Below the pieces are notes generated by a model. That model was given only the letters and a program-made list of their open reading frames with translations. It searched no databases and had not been told where the DNA came from. Shown one piece after another: positions 55,203 through 63,516 of a stretch of 64,000 bases of DNA. Origin of the DNA: Flavobacteriales bacterium (GTDB taxonomy: Bacteria; Bacteroidota; Bacteroidia; Flavobacteriales_F; PHOS-HE28); contig JAMLHB010000003.1 of the NCBI GenBank assembly GCA_023957375.1, positions 379,830 to 443,829 of the forward strand, read 5' to 3'. Position numbers and translations under genes: made by a program. Position 1 is the stretch's first letter, and every line of letters starts with the position of its first letter.

Positions 55203-57185
55203 ATGCTGCAAGCCCCCCCGCCCGGCAGGCGCGTTCATGCATTCCGTTGGATCGCGGCGGCGTTGGGCCTGTTGCTGGCCAGCCTTGTGGCCCGGCCCCA
55301 AAGCCCGGGACAGGTACTTGCCATGCCGGACGACACTACCAAGGCGCTCACCCTCTCCGATCTCTGTTTCGCCTACCGCCGCACCCATGCGGATTCCGCC
55401 GAACTATTCGGACAGGCCGCGCTGCGCCTGGCGCGCAAGCTGCGTTTCACGAGAGGCGAAGCCCAGGCCCTCAACGACCTGGCCATCCTGCGCATCGACC
55501 GCAGTGCCTATGATGAAGCGGACAGCCTGCTGCGCCTGTCGCTGGCACTACGCGTGCAGCTGCACGATTCCGCCGGCATGGCCGCCGTGCACAACAAGCT
55601 GGGCATCATCCACCAGGAGCGCTTCATGCTGGAAGATGCCTTGGAGGAAGACCTGAAGGCACTGGCCATCTACGAACGCACCGGGCCGCCCGCCCACGAA
55701 GCCACCCTGTTGAACAACATCGCCATCCTGCAGTTCAACCTCAAGCAGCTGCCCCGGTCGCTGGCCACCCACCGCCGCGCCGCCGCGATCCGTGAGCGCA
55801 TCGGTGACAAGGGCGGGCTGGCCGCCTCGTACGGCAACATGGCCAACGTGGAAGTACTGATGGGCGATACGGCAAGCGCCATGGACCATTACAACGAGGC
55901 GATCCGCTTTTTCCGCACGGCGGGCAGCGGGCCCGAGCTGGCGGTGCAACTGCACAACCTGGCCAGCATTGAAGTGGCACGGGGTCAACTGGAACAGGCG
56001 GCGCAGCACTATACCGAGGCGTTGACCATCCGTACGGCCTCGGGCGACCGCAAGGCCATGGCCTCCTCCCTGGCCGGGCTGGGCGGGGTACGGTTGGACC
56101 AGGGCCGCATGCCCGAAGCGCGTAACCTGCTGCTTCAGGCCCTGCACATCAGCCGCGGGGTGGATGCCCGCAGGGAAGGGTTGCAGGCCCTGCTGGACCT
56201 GGCCCGGCTGCATGCCCGGCTGAACCAGGGAGACAGCACCTTGCACTACTACGGGCAGTATGCAGCCCTGAAGGATTCCATCTTCAATGCGGATCTGGGC
56301 GCCCGGTTGGCCGAGGCGGAGGTCCGCTTCGAAACCGGCAGAAAGGAGCGGCAGATCCTGGCACAACGCGCCGCCATCGCCGAACTGGAGGCCCAAAGCG
56401 AACACCGGAAACTCCTGCTGGTCCTCCTGCCGGGGGCTGCCTTGCTGGTGCTGTTGGGCTTCCTGCTGTTCACCCGGGCGAGGCAGCACCGCCAACGTGC
56501 CGCGCACGACGCCGCCATCATCCGCGAACGGGAAAGCGGAATGCAGGGCATGTTGCAGGCAACGGAAAGCGAACGCAAGCGGATCGCGCGGGAACTGCAC
56601 GACGGCATCGGCCAAGAACTCACCGGCCTGAAGCTCCGCCTGGAGGAAATAGCGGATCAAATGCGCCGGGGCCGCCCGCCCCGGCAGGAAGCCCTGGCGG
56701 AGGCCCTTTCCATCACCCACGGTGCCGGCAGCGAGGTGCGCGCCATCGCCCACGCCCTCATGCCGCAGGCTCTGGAGAAAGTGGGGCTGGTGGCCGCCAC
56801 GGACGAAATGCTCAGACGCACGCTCCAGGGCACGGAGACTTCCTACTCATTGGAACAGTTCGGGTTGCGGCATCGCCTGCCGCCCGCCATGGAAGTGGCC
56901 TTGTTCCGCATCGTGCAGGAGCTGGTGCAGAACACCCAGAAACACGCCCATGCCCGCCATGTCGGGGTGCAGTTCTTAGTGAACAAAGGACACCTGGTAC
57001 TGATCTATGAGGATGATGGCCGGGGCTTGGGAGCAGTTGAGGACCGGGGAGCGGGCATCGGCCTGCTGAACATCCGCGAACGCGCCCATGCGCTCCAAGG
57101 CAGCTTCACCATGGGCAAGGGCGCTGAACAAGGCATGGTGGCCACCGTGCGCATCCCGCTACCGGAACCGGCATCCGGATCTTGA
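55203..57185 (+). CDS. TPR-containing sensor histidine kinase (NarL-type, HisKA_3)
   Basis: 660 residues. A signal/anchor segment (WIAAALGLLLASLVA) is followed by about six TPR-like helical repeats in the periplasm (~50-345, for example ATLLNNIAILQFNLKQLPRS and HNLASIEVARGQLEQAAQHY). Then come a coiled-coil stretch and a transmembrane helix (~403-424, LLLVLLPGAALLVLLGFLLF). The HisKA_3 helix ESERKRIARELHDGIGQELT has the phosphoacceptor His466. The ATPase domain has EVALFRIVQELVQNTQKHA (N box) and EDDGRGLG (G box). The gene is followed after 42 bases by a NarL-type response regulator, its evident partner. The TPRs probably sense an envelope protein or peptide. The signal is unknown. Confidence 0.92.
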   Translation: MLQAPPPGRRVHAFRWIAAALGLLLASLVARPQSPGQVLAMPDDTTKALTLSDLCFAYRRTHADSAELFGQAALRLARKLRFTRGEAQALNDLAILRIDRSAYDEADSLLRLSLALRVQLHDSAGMAAVHNKLGIIHQERFMLEDALEEDLKALAIYERTGPPAHEATLLNNIAILQFNLKQLPRSLATHRRAAAIRERIGDKGGLAASYGNMANVEVLMGDTASAMDHYNEAIRFFRTAGSGPELAVQLHNLASIEVARGQLEQAAQHYTEALTIRTASGDRKAMASSLAGLGGVRLDQGRMPEARNLLLQALHISRGVDARREGLQALLDLARLHARLNQGDSTLHYYGQYAALKDSIFNADLGARLAEAEVRFETGRKERQILAQRAAIAELEAQSEHRKLLLVLLPGAALLVLLGFLLFTRARQHRQRAAHDAAIIRERESGMQGMLQATESERKRIARELHDGIGQELTGLKLRLEEIADQMRRGRPPRQEALAEALSITHGAGSEVRAIAHALMPQALEKVGLVAATDEMLRRTLQGTETSYSLEQFGLRHRLPPAMEVALFRIVQELVQNTQKHAHARHVGVQFLVNKGHLVLIYEDDGRGLGAVEDRGAGIGLLNIRERAHALQGSFTMGKGAEQGMVATVRIPLPEPASGS

Positions 57186-57227
57186 TCACCATCTTGCGGC
57201 CCAGCCATGATACCCGGAAATATCCCC

Positions 57228-57854
57228 ATGAAGATCGCCATTTGCGACGACCACCGCATTGTGATAGAAGGATTGGAGCGCCTGCTGGCCGACGCCGAAG
57301 GGCTGGCAATGGCCGGTTCCGCCCTGAACGGGGAGGACATGCTGGAATTGCTGGAGCGCATCACCGCGGACGTGGTGTTGCTGGACCTGAACATGCCCGG
57401 CATGGAAGGCGCGGAGGTCATGCAGCACATCAAGCAGCGCTGGCCGGCCACCAAGGTCATCATCCTGACCATGGAGGACGGGCCGGCGATGATGCGCCAC
57501 CTGATGGACCACGGGGCGGACGGCTACGTGCTGAAAACATCCGGCCGGGAGGAGCTGATCACGGCACTGCATGCCGTGCACGCAGGCAGGCCGTATTTCT
57601 CCCCGGAGATCACCGAAAGCCTTAAGGCACCGGGGAGGGGACCGAAGGCCGGCAAGCTCGACATCCTCAGCAAGCGGGAGATCGACGTGCTGGCCGCATT
57701 GGCCGAAGGACTGTCCAACAAGGAGATCGGCCAGCGGCTGTTCATCTCACCGCGCACCGTGGACACCCACCGCACCAACATCATGAAGAAGCTGGCCGTG
57801 CACAATGTGGCCGCCCTGGTGCGCATCGCGTTTGCCGCGGGGTTGGTGCGTTAG
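57228..57854 (+). CDS. NarL/FixJ-type response regulator
   Basis: 208 residues from the ATG at 57228 (57207 is a possible earlier start). Receiver domain: acidic pair Asp7-Asp8 (CDDHR), phosphoacceptor Asp53 (VVLLDLNMPGMEG), and conserved Thr and Lys in IILTMEDG and YVLKTSG. A linker precedes the LuxR-type DNA-binding domain, which has SKREIDVLAALAEGLSNKEI and RTVDTHRTNIMKKL. It forms a two-component pair with the upstream TPR kinase. A second, truncated copy of its last ~50 codons lies 4 kb downstream at 61708. Confidence 0.95.
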   Translation: MKIAICDDHRIVIEGLERLLADAEGLAMAGSALNGEDMLELLERITADVVLLDLNMPGMEGAEVMQHIKQRWPATKVIILTMEDGPAMMRHLMDHGADGYVLKTSGREELITALHAVHAGRPYFSPEITESLKAPGRGPKAGKLDILSKREIDVLAALAEGLSNKEIGQRLFISPRTVDTHRTNIMKKLAVHNVAALVRIAFAAGLVR

Positions 57855-57866
57855 CGCAGATAAAAT

Positions 57867-57901
57867 GAAGACCGCCCAATATAGGCGGCCTTCGTTCTTT
57901 C
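57867..57901 (+). terminator. Terminator after the response regulator
   Basis: GAAG-A-CCGCC pairs with GGCGG-C-CTTC (one mismatch) around CAATATA, followed by GTTCTTTC, 13 bases after the stop. It may also serve the convergent minus-strand gene. Confidence 0.7.
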
Positions 57902-57966
57902 AGTCGTACAAACGATGTCGCGCAGGAACACCGTCATCGGGACCCTGCAACAGGACTGCATGATGC

Positions 57967-60081
57967 CTACCGCACCACCTTCACCGCGCGCTTCACCACC
58001 ACCGCGCCGTCCAACATGTACGTGCAGAAGTATGTGCCCGCAGCCAGCTTGGTGGTGCTCCATTGGTAGGTATAGGCACCGGCTTCCGCCTGCTCCTCGC
58101 GCAACGTGCCCATGGGCTTGCCATCGCTGGTGGTTATGGAAAGGCTCACCTTGCCCGCCTGCGGCACGTAGTACTCCAGCGTGGTGTGGTCCGTAAACGG
58201 ATTGGGCTGGATCACCAGGCGTTGCTCCTGCACGTCTTCGGGCGCGGGTGCATCCTTTGGGTTTCCATTGTCCTGCGGGGCCATACCGGGGTCCGCGGCA
58301 CAGCATTGGGCAAGTTGTTGCTGCATGGCCGCTATGGTGGCCTGTTGCTGCTGATGGCCTTTGACCAGCAGGGAGATCAATCCCTGGTAGTTCACCGCCT
58401 TGATGTCCATTTCCGGATTAACCACCTCACCGGTGGAGTCCAGTTCAGCAGGCATGATGGAGGCCACCACCAACTCAGGGAGCGTGGCCTCCACTTCCTG
58501 CGCAACGAAGCCGAATTGTTCACCCGCGGGCAGGCCAAAGCGCTGCCGCGCCGCCGGGCTGTATTGGTATCGCCTTGGGACCAATGCTTCGAGCTTGGCC
58601 AGCGCATCAACATCCTGCAAGCTTTCCACGCCGGTCTTGATGGAGGCATCCGAATAAGTGTAGTACTGGGCCGCCATCATGTAGTTCGTGGCACGCACCT
58701 TCCCTTGGAAATATCCTGCCCAGCTGTTCGTATCCACCGTGGCGGAACCGAACACGCCGTAGTTGATCAAACCACCCGAGGCCATCGCCCTTACCCCGTA
58801 ATTCACCGTCCCGTTCTTCGCTTCGGCATTCACGCCGTACGCCTGTGCCACGTCAGCCCCATTGTTCAAACCCATGAATGTGCCGCCATACAACAGGGTC
58901 ACATGCCCACTCGTTGCAGATGCCGCCCCCGCCACACCCTGGCTGGCCTTCAGATAGAGGTTCTGGCTGGTACTGCTCGATCCATATACGCCGCGGGAGA
59001 GCTCGTCGTCGGGCAGGCCCGGTTGCGCCTTCCCTGCATTGTCCACCCTTCCCCATACCGCGTTGGCGTATTTCAGTTCCGATCCACTGCCCGGGTCGGG
59101 TATCACATAGCTGTACATCCCGTTGGTCCAGCCCGCACCATTGGTCCTGAGTTCCATGCGCAATCCGCCCAGGGCCGGACCGTCCAACTGGGAATGGCGG
59201 ATATCCAATTTGTACTGCGGCGGGTTCATCCCGATGCCGATCTTCCAGCTCCTGTCCGGGCAGGTGCCGTTCGATCCCACGGGCTGATAGGCGGTAAGCA
59301 GGTTGGTACCCGAGGAGTTCCAATAGCAGTTGGTGGTGGAGGGCGGCAAATGCCGCCAGTTTACAACCCCTGAATTGTCCACCACCATGTACTTGTCCAA
59401 GGTGTTGGCCTCCGCGCCCGTAGGCAATTGCCGTATGCGCACCCGGCCATCAAGCACATCCAAGCGCTCGGCAGGGGCAGCCCCGGCGGTGAACCAATCC
59501 CCCACGCCGAGGAATCCTTCGTTGCCGTTCGTCGCAGGCACCATCCGCACCACTTCCAACCCATTCAGGGTATTGGCCACGGTGGTATTGTCCGGTGTGC
59601 TGGTGAACACGAAGCTCAAGGGGTCTGCTCCTGCATCGTCGTCATCGGACCAGTTCACCACACCCTGTGTCACGCCATTCCGCAGGCGCATGCCGGTGTA
59701 CAGCCCATCCGTGCCTTGGGTGAAGAAGGCTCCCACCCGCATCCATGGCCGGTAACCCACCGTGATCCAATTAAGCGGCGTCCCATTCACATGCAGGTAT
59801 GTTAGCGGTGGGTTCGGCACAGGGTTGCCAATACCCAGGTGCCCGCTGAAGTCCAGGTTGTTGTTCTGGTACCAAGCCCAGTTCTGGTTCACCAACGTTT
59901 CCGTCAGCCGCATCCGCAGCAGGTTGTTCGTGCGGAAGTTAATCGGCACACCATCCGTGTTGCCCAAGAAGCTGGTGTTCGAATTCAGACCATTGTTTCC
60001 CGCCGTGTTCCAATCCTGCCCAATTGCTGGCACGGTGCAGACCAATGTGGCTGCAACCGCCCATACGATATGTGTTTGCAT
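57967..60081 (-). CDS. Secreted protein with S74-type chaperone domain and T9SS type A sorting domain
   Basis: 704 residues. A signal peptide (IVWAVAATLVCTVPAIGQ) is followed by a long region with tail-fibre-like segments (LGIGNPVPNPPLTYLHVNG, GWTNGMYSYVIPDPGSG, NYGVRAMASGGLINYGVFGS). A peptidase S74/intramolecular chaperone domain follows (about 490-570). It contains SDASIKTGV, with the expected Ser-Lys pair of the self-cleaving dyad, then LEALVPRRYQY and FGFVAQEVEATLPEL. A glutamine-rich helix (HQQQQATIAAMQQQLAQ) leads to the type A sorting domain (VIQPNPFTDHTTLEYYVPQ, AAGTYFCTYMLDG). The domain pairing is common in Bacteroidota surface fibres. Self-cleavage is predicted by family, not shown. 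Confidence 0.88.
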   Translation of the reverse strand: MQTHIVWAVAATLVCTVPAIGQDWNTAGNNGLNSNTSFLGNTDGVPINFRTNNLLRMRLTETLVNQNWAWYQNNNLDFSGHLGIGNPVPNPPLTYLHVNGTPLNWITVGYRPWMRVGAFFTQGTDGLYTGMRLRNGVTQGVVNWSDDDDAGADPLSFVFTSTPDNTTVANTLNGLEVVRMVPATNGNEGFLGVGDWFTAGAAPAERLDVLDGRVRIRQLPTGAEANTLDKYMVVDNSGVVNWRHLPPSTTNCYWNSSGTNLLTAYQPVGSNGTCPDRSWKIGIGMNPPQYKLDIRHSQLDGPALGGLRMELRTNGAGWTNGMYSYVIPDPGSGSELKYANAVWGRVDNAGKAQPGLPDDELSRGVYGSSSTSQNLYLKASQGVAGAASATSGHVTLLYGGTFMGLNNGADVAQAYGVNAEAKNGTVNYGVRAMASGGLINYGVFGSATVDTNSWAGYFQGKVRATNYMMAAQYYTYSDASIKTGVESLQDVDALAKLEALVPRRYQYSPAARQRFGLPAGEQFGFVAQEVEATLPELVVASIMPAELDSTGEVVNPEMDIKAVNYQGLISLLVKGHQQQQATIAAMQQQLAQCCAADPGMAPQDNGNPKDAPAPEDVQEQRLVIQPNPFTDHTTLEYYVPQAGKVSLSITTSDGKPMGTLREEQAEAGAYTYQWSTTKLAAGTYFCTYMLDGAVVVKRAVKVVR

Positions 60082-60103
60082 GTTGGCGTTGTTGCGCCCA
60101 ACA

Positions 60104-61114
60104 CTACCCGCCCGGCCATACGAACCGGGCCGATCCCCTTCCTTCCCTTGACCAAACCGTTACCACATACACACCCATGCCGAGGTTCCCTATGCGCAAA
60201 TCGGCCACCCTACCAACTGCAGTTACCCGGAATTCCTGGATCAACCTGCCCTGTGCATCGATCACCTTCGCCCTGAGCGGACCGTTGGGGATCCCGTTCA
60301 ACCGAAGACTACCATCGGTCTGTGGAAAGACGTTCAACCGGACCTCACCAATGCCAGAGGGGCCTATCGCCACCACCGAAACATCATCGTAGTAGTAGTA
60401 GCAGTAAGAAGCAATTCCAGTTGGTGCAACAGTACCATTCACCTGGGAGCTGTCCAGGAATGATCCGATGATCATGTACCGTTCATTGCCCGAGGCAACG
60501 AAGGTGTCGGCTATATAGGTCCAATCCTCCGCATTCGTGAGGTATTCATGATCGGGATCCATCAGGTCCACCTGTGGCTGGAGGTACAGCGTCCTGTAGT
60601 CGTTCACATGCATGCTGTCCGGCCCGAAGTATGCGCTGATCCGGTCGGTGGCCAAGTTGAACCCATCTGCCCGGCTATAGTACAACGATACGGCATAGGC
60701 CGTTCCGGCGTCCAGGTCTTGCAGCAACCGGACCATGAAGTACTCTTTCGTATCCGAGCTGTTCGCGCCATACCAGTGGTAGGCACCGGCAAAGCGGGTT
60801 CCGGTGTGCGCATACTGCCATCCGGATGCCTGCACATCGGGATCGGCCGGATCCCACACGATGCCGCATTGCCGCACCAGGTCACATTCGTAGATGTCCG
60901 GGGTGGCTGTGGTGGGATTGAACCATGGAGGTGCCGTCATCCGCACCGGATCGTAGGTATCGCAAAGAGCCGTATCCTCGAAACTCGGATTGGGCACCAG
61001 GTTCTGTGCCGTCGCCATCGCGGCGAGGGTTGCTGCCGTTACCAAGGGGATGGCGCGGGCAGCGATGTTGGTCAAGGAAGAAAGGAGTGCGTTGAGCATG
61101 TTGTTCTTCTCCAT
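60104..61114 (-). CDS. Secreted protein with T9SS type A-like C-terminus
   Basis: 336 residues from the ATG at 61114 (61099 also possible). The more distant ATG at 61276 would need a charged, unlikely leader. A signal peptide (IPLVTAATLAAMATAQ) is followed by NLVPNPSFEDTALCD, a beginning known from carbohydrate-binding-like jelly-roll domains of Bacteroidota secreted proteins. Supporting strands include GTRFAGAYHWYGAN, YFMVRLLQDLDAGTAYAVSL and CYYYYDDVSVVAIG. The last ~75 residues (VFPQTDGSLRLNGIP, AKVIDAQGRLIQEF, MGVYVVTVWS) resemble the type A sorting domain. The gene is 22 bases upstream of the S74 protein and probably in its operon. Function unknown. Confidence 0.8.
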   Translation of the reverse strand: MEKNNMLNALLSSLTNIAARAIPLVTAATLAAMATAQNLVPNPSFEDTALCDTYDPVRMTAPPWFNPTTATPDIYECDLVRQCGIVWDPADPDVQASGWQYAHTGTRFAGAYHWYGANSSDTKEYFMVRLLQDLDAGTAYAVSLYYSRADGFNLATDRISAYFGPDSMHVNDYRTLYLQPQVDLMDPDHEYLTNAEDWTYIADTFVASGNERYMIIGSFLDSSQVNGTVAPTGIASYCYYYYDDVSVVAIGPSGIGEVRLNVFPQTDGSLRLNGIPNGPLRAKVIDAQGRLIQEFRVTAVGRVADLRIGNLGMGVYVVTVWSREGRGSARFVWPGG

Positions 61115-61286
61115 TCTTGTTCGCCACATCTTTGGCACATGGAAGATTAACTTCCGCTTCCGGTCCGCTTGCGGCACCGGGTGCTCACCGCCCCGCCCGG
61201 CAAGCAGCTTGTTCCGGGCGGGGTCGGTACCTTTGCTCAGCTTTTGTTCATCTTCTTTCGCGAGTTGGTGGGACATGAGCGACCAA

Positions 61287-61314
61287 GGCCCTCGGTGTTA
61301 GCGCACCGGGGGCT
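61287..61314. other. Orphan hairpin upstream of a VNTR
   Basis: GGCCCTCGGTG pairs imperfectly with CACCGGGGGCT around TTAGCG, followed by TTTA on the plus strand. It looks like a terminator, but no plus-strand gene ends nearby. Confidence 0.4.
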
Positions 61315-61368
61315 TTATCGTCGGGGCAACACCATGCCCGTTACCTTGTGGGCTTTTGAAAATTGTGT

Positions 61369-61482
61369 GGCCTGTTGGCCTGTTGGCCTGTTGGCCTGTT
61401 GGCCTGTTGGCCTGTTGGCCTGTTGGCCTGTTGGCCTGTTGGCCTGTTGGCCTGTTGGCCTGTTGGCCTCTTGGCCTGTTGG
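61369..61482. repeat. 8-base satellite, ~14 copies of GGCCTGTT
   Basis: GGCCTGTT is repeated from 61369 to 61482 with one substitution (GGCCTCTT near 61465-61472). It lies in an 834-base region without an intact gene. Eight-base units (24 bases is eight codons) keep frames open and create artefact proteins of the form ACWPVGLL. Confidence 0.95.
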
Positions 61483-61707
61483 CTGAAGGCTGAGGCCCCC
61501 AAAGCCTGGCCGTCCTTTGAGTGCCTCAGGGCGTCGGTTGGTAAAACGCGTAAGCCAAGCACGATGTTCCTGTGGAATTGCGCGTTCATGATAGAACGAA
61601 TGTAACGGAATTTATGTGGAAAACATGGATGGTTGATAAGTCATGCCATCTGGACGCAAGGCCCGCTATGGATCGGAGATTTTGGTTGGCGAGACCCTGC
61701 AAGCAGT

Positions 61708-61857
61708 GAAGGCTTGTCCAACAAGGAGATCGGCCAGCGGCTGTTCATTTCGCCCCGCACCGTGGACACCCACCGCACCAACATCATGAAGAAGTTGGCC
61801 GTGCACAATGTGGCCGCCCTGGTGCGCATCGCGTTTGCCGCGGGGTTGATGCGTTGA
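61708..61857 (+). pseudogene. Fragment of a LuxR-type response regulator (DNA-binding end only)
   Basis: About 150 bases match the 3' end of the response-regulator gene at 57228-57854 (57705-57854) without gaps at offset 4003, with only a handful of substitutions. The encoded LSNKEIGQRLFISPRTVDTH, ending in a GLMR C-terminus, is the HTH end alone. The receiver domain is absent and similarity stops right at the stop codon. A TTG-started frame from 61633 could express a 74-residue HTH peptide, but upstream sequence is unrelated, so it is called a remnant. Confidence 0.85.
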
Positions 61858-61948
61858 AGCCGGGCCCAAGGCCGGTTCCACCAATTGTTGGCAACTTCAT
61901 TTTCCCGGCGCGCCGAAGGGCGCTTCCTTTGTACAAAGGTTTTCCATC

Positions 61949-63277
61949 ATGAACGTATTGTTGATCGGCAGCGGGGGACGCGAACATGCCTTGGCCTGGA
62001 AACTGGCCCAGAGCACCTTGCTGGACGAACTGTACATCGCCCCCGGCAACCCGGGCACCATCCGCCACGGCCGCAATGTGGACGTGGACGTGAAGGACCA
62101 CCTCGCACTGCGGCAGTTGATCATCGACAAGCGCATCGGCATGGTGGTGGTGGGGCCTGAAGCCCCCTTGGTGGACGGGCTGCATGACCGCATTGCCGCA
62201 GACCCCCAGCTCAAGGGGGTCACTGTGATCGGTCCCACCGCCGCAGGAGCACGCTTGGAAGGCAGCAAGGAGTTTGCCAAGGAATTCATGCTGCGGCACA
62301 ACATCCCCACGGCCCCCTTTCGCGCCTTCGGCAGGGATGAGCTCAAGGAAGCCATCGCCTTCCTCGCGCACGCCGAGGCCCCATACGTGATCAAAGCGGA
62401 CGGCCTGGCGCAGGGCAAGGGCGTGGTGATCGCCAAGGACCGGAACGAGGCCGAGGGCACCTTGAAGGACATGTTGGGCGGTAACGCACTGGGCCAAGCA
62501 TCGGACCGCGTGTTGATCGAACGCCACCTCACAGGGCCCGAGGTTTCCGCTTTCCTGATCACCGACGGGGAGGCCTTCAAAATGCTTCCGTCCGCCAAGG
62601 ACTACAAGCGCATCGGCGACGGGGACACCGGCCCCAACACCGGTGGGATGGGCGCCATTTCACCGGTGCCTTTTGCCGACAAGGAATTCATGGACAAGGT
62701 GCACGACCGCGTGGCCCTGCCCACCATCCGCGGCCTGCAGAACGAAGGAATCCACTACCAGGGGTTCCTGTACATGGGCCTGATGAACGTGGGGGGTGAC
62801 CCTTACGTGATCGAATACAACGTGCGCCTCGGCGACCCCGAGGCACAAGCCATCCTGCCACGCCTGCGCAGCGACCTGATGGACCTCTTCGAGGGCATTG
62901 CCACCAATACCCTGAGCGAGCGCCACGTGGATGTGGACGACCGGTCAAGTGCCACCGTGGTGTTGGCCTCCGATGGCTACCCCGGCAAATACGAGAGCGG
63001 AAAACCCATTGTGGGCCTTGAAATGGTGCAAGGGGCACTGGCCTTCCAATCCGGAACCGCCCTGGAGAACGGGAGGCTGGTCACCAAGGGAGGGCGCGTG
63101 CTGGCCGTTACCGCCTTCGGCAAGGACCTGGAGCACGCCATCCTGCACGCATACGCCAATGCCGCCTTGATCGACTACGAAGGGAAAACACACCGGACGG
63201 ACATCGGGCACGACCTGTTGCGCAACCCCGCTGGCAAGGTGGCTGTTGCGGCCGCTCCAAAGACCGGGGTCAAATGA
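61949..63277 (+). CDS. purD: Phosphoribosylamine-glycine ligase
   Basis: 442 residues, the family's usual size. It joins glycine to phosphoribosylamine with ATP, the second step of purine synthesis, in the cytoplasm. N-terminal GSGGREHALAWKL (7-19), then VVVGPEAPLVDGL and the ATP-grasp start GSKEFAKEFM are followed by YVIKADGLAQGKGVVIA, DYKRIGDGDTGPNTGGMGAI and the metal-binding EYNVRLGDPEAQ. These are complete and canonical. The purD stop overlaps the convergent small membrane gene by 8 bases. In Flavobacteriales, from memory, purD sits beside DUF6341 and DUF6427 genes, as here. A palindrome CCTTTGTACAAAGG and a weak -7-like TTCCTTTG precede it. Confidence 0.97.
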   Translation: MNVLLIGSGGREHALAWKLAQSTLLDELYIAPGNPGTIRHGRNVDVDVKDHLALRQLIIDKRIGMVVVGPEAPLVDGLHDRIAADPQLKGVTVIGPTAAGARLEGSKEFAKEFMLRHNIPTAPFRAFGRDELKEAIAFLAHAEAPYVIKADGLAQGKGVVIAKDRNEAEGTLKDMLGGNALGQASDRVLIERHLTGPEVSAFLITDGEAFKMLPSAKDYKRIGDGDTGPNTGGMGAISPVPFADKEFMDKVHDRVALPTIRGLQNEGIHYQGFLYMGLMNVGGDPYVIEYNVRLGDPEAQAILPRLRSDLMDLFEGIATNTLSERHVDVDDRSSATVVLASDGYPGKYESGKPIVGLEMVQGALAFQSGTALENGRLVTKGGRVLAVTAFGKDLEHAILHAYANAALIDYEGKTHRTDIGHDLLRNPAGKVAVAAAPKTGVK

Positions 63278-63449
63278 AGTCGCCGTTCTCCTTGGCCTTG
63301 CGCTGCATCGCCTGCTCAGTGACCAGCCAATAGACCGCCGCCACGGACAACACCGCGATGAAGATTACGGGAATGACCCATCCGGCCGCCACAATGATGC
63401 TGAGGATCCGCTCGGTGAAATGGCCTATCGCAAAGAAGAAGTCGGTCAT
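63270..63449 (-). CDS. Small single-span membrane protein (DUF6341-like)
   Basis: 59 residues from the ATG at 63449, chosen because a -7 box (TATATTTG) lies between it and an earlier in-frame ATG at 63476. One hydrophobic helix (about 17-42, ILSIIVAAGWVIPVIFIAVL) is followed by VYWLVTEQ and a charged tail (AMQRKAKENGDF). Position next to purD and the YW..(T/Q) plus charged tail pattern suggest the DUF6341 family. The assignment is tentative and the function is unknown. Confidence 0.7.
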   Translation of the reverse strand: MTDFFFAIGHFTERILSIIVAAGWVIPVIFIAVLSVAAVYWLVTEQAMQRKAKENGDFI

Positions 63450-63473
63450 GGATCTTAATTCGTTGGGGAGCGG

Positions 63474-63481
63474 CAAATATA
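63474..63481 (-). promoter_or_regulatory. -7 box of the small membrane protein gene
   Basis: Minus-strand TATATTTG is a perfect TAnnTTTG, 24 bases before the ATG at 63449. No -33 TTG is seen. Confidence 0.5.
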
Positions 63482-63516
63482 GCAGCCCGGGTTAACCCGA
63501 CCGCCCTTCGCCCGCC

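Noticed and set aside
61169-61605. Proteins with ACWPVGLL repeats
   Set aside because: Produced by the 8-base satellite in overlapping frames on both strands.
63270-63277. Eight-base convergent overlap of purD and the small membrane gene as a regulatory device
   Set aside because: Short convergent overlaps are common in compact genomes and nothing else suggests antisense control.
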